Assembly: GCA_964619265.1 (NCBI GenBank)
Contig: CAZUCE010000021.1
Span: forward strand, 4,208-68,207
Direction: 5' to 3'
From: CAZUCE01 sp964619265
GTDB lineage: Bacteria; Planctomycetota; UBA1135; GCA-002686595
DNA length: 64,000 bases
Made by a program: the position numbers and the translations under genes. Shown here piece after piece: positions 61,784 to 64,000 of the stretch. Numbering within the stretch: the first letter of the stretch is position 1; every line of letters starts with the position of its first letter. Under the pieces are notes generated by a model that was not told the DNA's origin, made no database searches, and saw only the letters and a list, made by a program, of their open reading frames with translations.

Positions 61784-63291
61784 CGTGGACGCTCCAAGCC
61801 GAAGAAGGCCTCAAGGTGCGGGGTGTGCGGAAACAAATCGAACAGATCCACCTGCGCGATGCGATAGCCGGCTTCCAGGAAGGCGGGTAGGTCTCGGACC
61901 GCCGAGCGCAGGTTGCACGACACGTAGCCCACGCGTTCCGGCCCAGCCGCCGCCACCGCGGCAGCCACCCCCGGCGGCAGGCCCGCACGCGGCGGATCGC
62001 AAAGCACCGCGCCCGGACGCGGCCAATCCAGCTCGCCACCGACCAGAGCCGCCTTCGCGTCGGCCGCTTCAAAGCGCGCATTCACGATTCCATTCCGTTC
62101 GGCCACCTGACGCGCGTCACGAACCGCCGATTCGGAAAGCTCTACGCCGAGGATTTGGTCGAACCGGTTCGCCAGCGCTAGACCAAACGTACCCGTCCCG
62201 CAACACACATCCCACAGCACGCCGGTCTGACCTGGCTCCGAACTCGACGCCAAAAATTTGCCGGCGGACGCGACCAGTTGCTCCGCGGCCAGAGTGTTGG
62301 TTTGAAAGAAGCTCTCCGCCGAAATCTGGAACTCGAGTTCGCCCAGACGCTCGCGCAGATACCCGGGCCCATGCAACACTCGTTCGCGCTCGCCAACCGC
62401 CACACTGGATAGTCGATCCGTTGCGTTGTGAACCAGCGTCGTGATTTCCGGGTGCCGGTCGAGTAGTTCGGTCGCGAGCCTATCCACCTCTTTGTCGCAA
62501 CCTTCGGCTGTGACCAAATCAACCAAGAGCTCGCCGGTGTGCTCCCCGCGCCGTACCACCAAGTGCCGCAGGTGCCCGGTGTGGTCGCTGGTATTCCACG
62601 GTTCAAGCGGCGAAGCGAGCGCCAGCTCACGCACCGTAGCGAGCAGGCGGTCCGCGCCTTCAAAGGCGATCGCGCACGCCAGCACATCAAGCCCTTTGTC
62701 GTGTCGCCCAGGAGCGTGCAGGCCGAGCGCGAAGTCGGTCCGGCGTCCGTCGTCCTCAGCTTCCGTCCAGCGCGCAGCAGCGAAGGTGAAGTCCATCTTG
62801 TTGCGGTAATGATAGATCTTCGGTGAAGGCACGACCGCAGGAAGATCCCCGGGCAGTTGCTCGGCCAGGGGCCTCAACATCCGCTCCGCGAGCTGGCGTT
62901 TTTCCTCCAATTGGCGCGGAACAGCCAGCTCTTGAAAGCGGCAGCCGCCGCAGTCGCGCGTGTGCGGACAGCGCGCCTCCACCGCATCGGGCGACGGGGC
63001 GAGGCGTTCGAGAACCCTTGCATCGATGCCATTGCGGCGACGCTTCACGACCTGAGCCAGCACGCGCTCGCCGGGCAGGACACGCGCGAGGCGCACCGGA
63101 TAGACCCCCACGATCGCACGCCCTAACCCGCGCTCGTCGAGACCTTCGGCCGTGATTTCGAATCGATCATCGCGGCGGGGCTTGCGCGGCGCGTCCTCGA
63201 ACGGTCCGAACACCTCGGGCGGTGTGAGTTCAAGAGCCGGGCTCGGCGTAGATTCTTCAGGGGCCGGCGGGGGAGCTTCCGGATGGCTCAA
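61780..63291 (-). CDS. rlmD: 23S rRNA (uracil-5-)-methyltransferase, RumA/RlmD-like
   Basis: SAM-dependent m5U methyltransferase, 503 residues. A TRAM domain (about 42-100, EGLDERGLGRAIVG) is followed by an iron-sulfur cluster site C108, C114, C117 and C207 (CPHTRDCGGC and LACAIA). The SAM loop is WDVCCGTGTFGLALA, and the catalytic motif is YVSCNLRSAVRDL (family SCNPxTLARDL). The proline-rich N-terminal 40 residues are extra. Whether it acts on 23S rRNA U1939 or another site (TrmA-like) cannot be settled. Its start overlaps the trmL stop and its stop overlaps the small four-Cys gene. Confidence 0.88.
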   Translation of the reverse strand: MSHPEAPPPAPEESTPSPALELTPPEVFGPFEDAPRKPRRDDRFEITAEGLDERGLGRAIVGVYPVRLARVLPGERVLAQVVKRRRNGIDARVLERLAPSPDAVEARCPHTRDCGGCRFQELAVPRQLEEKRQLAERMLRPLAEQLPGDLPAVVPSPKIYHYRNKMDFTFAAARWTEAEDDGRRTDFALGLHAPGRHDKGLDVLACAIAFEGADRLLATVRELALASPLEPWNTSDHTGHLRHLVVRRGEHTGELLVDLVTAEGCDKEVDRLATELLDRHPEITTLVHNATDRLSSVAVGERERVLHGPGYLRERLGELEFQISAESFFQTNTLAAEQLVASAGKFLASSSEPGQTGVLWDVCCGTGTFGLALANRFDQILGVELSESAVRDARQVAERNGIVNARFEAADAKAALVGGELDWPRPGAVLCDPPRAGLPPGVAAAVAAAGPERVGYVSCNLRSAVRDLPAFLEAGYRIAQVDLFDLFPHTPHLEAFFGLERPR

Positions 63292-63842
63292 GGGTCGCTC
63301 CGGCGCGCGATCGCTTCGGGGCTCGACGGCTCAAGCGACTCGGGCGCCGCGTAGCTCCCGTCGTTGTCCGGCAAGGGGGCGCCGGCTCGATCCAGAGCTG
63401 TGTAGACCGCCAGACAAACCACGTTGGCGAGATTGAGGCTGCGGACACCGGCTCGAATCGGCACGTACACCCGCCGCGACGCAAAATCGGTCAACAGTTC
63501 GGCGGGCAGTCCGCTCGTCTCCGAACCGAACACCAGCACATCGTCCGGCTCGAAGGCGGTCTCGAACAGACCGCTCCCTCCTCGCGCACTGAACAAGTGC
63601 AAGCGCTCTTCGAGAGGACGGCCTGAGCCCTTCCTCAAAGTGCGCGCCGCGTCGGACCAGGTCCTGTGGACGACCAGATCGACCTGGGGCCAGTAGTCGA
63701 GCCCGGCGCGCTTGAGGTAGCGGTCCTCCAGCGAGAATCCAAGGGGCTCGACCAGGTGCAGACGCGTCCCGGTGGCCGCGGCCAAACGCGCGGCACAGCC
63801 GCTGTTGTGGGGAATCTGCGGATGAACGAGGACGATCTGCAT
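63288..63842 (-). CDS. trmL: tRNA (cytidine(34)-2'-O)-methyltransferase TrmL
   Basis: SPOUT-fold methyltransferase of the wobble position, 184 residues. It shows the start MQIVLVHPQIPHNSGCAARL, LVEPLGFSLEDRYLKRAGLDYW, and the knotted C-terminal SAM region VFGSETSGLP and RSLNLANVVCLAVY. The ATG at 63842 begins at the conserved strand; longer open sequence upstream has no similarity. The stop overlaps the rlmD start by 4 bp (ATGA), so this gene heads the coupled RNA-modification operon. The remaining 158 bp to the window end hold its upstream region and no other gene. Confidence 0.9.
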   Translation of the reverse strand: MQIVLVHPQIPHNSGCAARLAAATGTRLHLVEPLGFSLEDRYLKRAGLDYWPQVDLVVHRTWSDAARTLRKGSGRPLEERLHLFSARGGSGLFETAFEPDDVLVFGSETSGLPAELLTDFASRRVYVPIRAGVRSLNLANVVCLAVYTALDRAGAPLPDNDGSYAAPESLEPSSPEAIARRSDP

Positions 63843-64000
63843 CGGGGGGGCGGTTTCCAGCGGGCAGATCCTAGGGCCCGAGCCTCCCTCGGCGGGCCGG
63901 TCCCCCCCAGGAACCACGCGGGCGGCCGGGCGCTCTGCACCTAGGCTAGCCTTTTGTTCTGGTTTTGTTCGGCACCTTAAGCTCAAGCCCACCCCACCTG

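Noticed and set aside
1..64000. CRISPR arrays, insertion sequences, prophage or integrase genes
   Set aside because: No regularly spaced repeats, transposase motifs or phage genes were seen anywhere in the window.

Overview
The window is GC-rich (about two thirds G+C by eye) bacterial chromosomal DNA that begins at an assembly gap (six N). Gene content points to a planctomycete-like member of the PVC group. It has tandem EutN/CcmL microcompartment vertex proteins beside a class II aldolase. It also has many large exported repeat proteins: Kelch, SDGTxxGT repeats, lactonase-type propellers and carboxypeptidase-regulatory-like domains. Other pointers are a secreted tricorn-like S41 protease, a tubby/LURP-like small protein and many TTG/GTG starts with weak Shine-Dalgarno sites. 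No rRNA, convincing tRNA, CRISPR array, prophage or insertion sequence was seen. The assignment is inferred from gene content only.

Layout. 1-3.2 kb: the 3' part of a PpiC-type foldase, then three back-to-back BMC pentamer genes and a fuculose-phosphate-type aldolase. This looks like the tail of a PVM-type fucose/rhamnose microcompartment operon. 3.4-8.5 kb, minus strand: a DsbA-like protein, a DUF1801 protein with a histone-H1-like basic tail, a coupled three-gene set ending in a BamA-like barrel, and a fatty acid hydroxylase coupled to a small protein with three SSK motifs. 8.7-16.8 kb: pgi, a dienelactone hydrolase/EEP pair, a membrane zinc protease, a MerR regulator with a five-Cys cluster upstream of a cysteine desulfurase, a secreted lipoprotein and a tubby-like protein. 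17-35 kb: mostly large exported proteins, a SprT-like/hydrolase pair, a tricorn-like protease and a BY-kinase-like ATPase. 34.8-38.5 kb: a compact acyl-CoA carboxylase operon (biotin carboxylase, carboxyltransferase, biotin carrier).

38.5-50 kb: an SRPBCC-SDR fusion, truD, a CoA-binding protein and nth. A coupled three-gene glycosyltransferase operon follows, divergent from a sulfatase-fold hydrolase coupled to a TPR-zincin. 50-56 kb: two giant propeller proteins closed by a strong double hairpin. 56-64 kb: a GGDEF-EAL protein divergent from a frataxin (cyaY), an AsmA-like protein, and a tightly overlapping operon of trmL, rlmD, a small four-Cys protein and yqgE.

Translational coupling by ATGA/GTGA overlaps is very common, which gives good operon evidence. 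Points most worth following are the microcompartment tail, the MerR/cysteine desulfurase pair plus frataxin (iron-sulfur theme), the SSK-repeat protein with its tandem-repeat upstream region, the H1-like tail, and the small four-Cys protein inside the RNA-methyltransferase operon.
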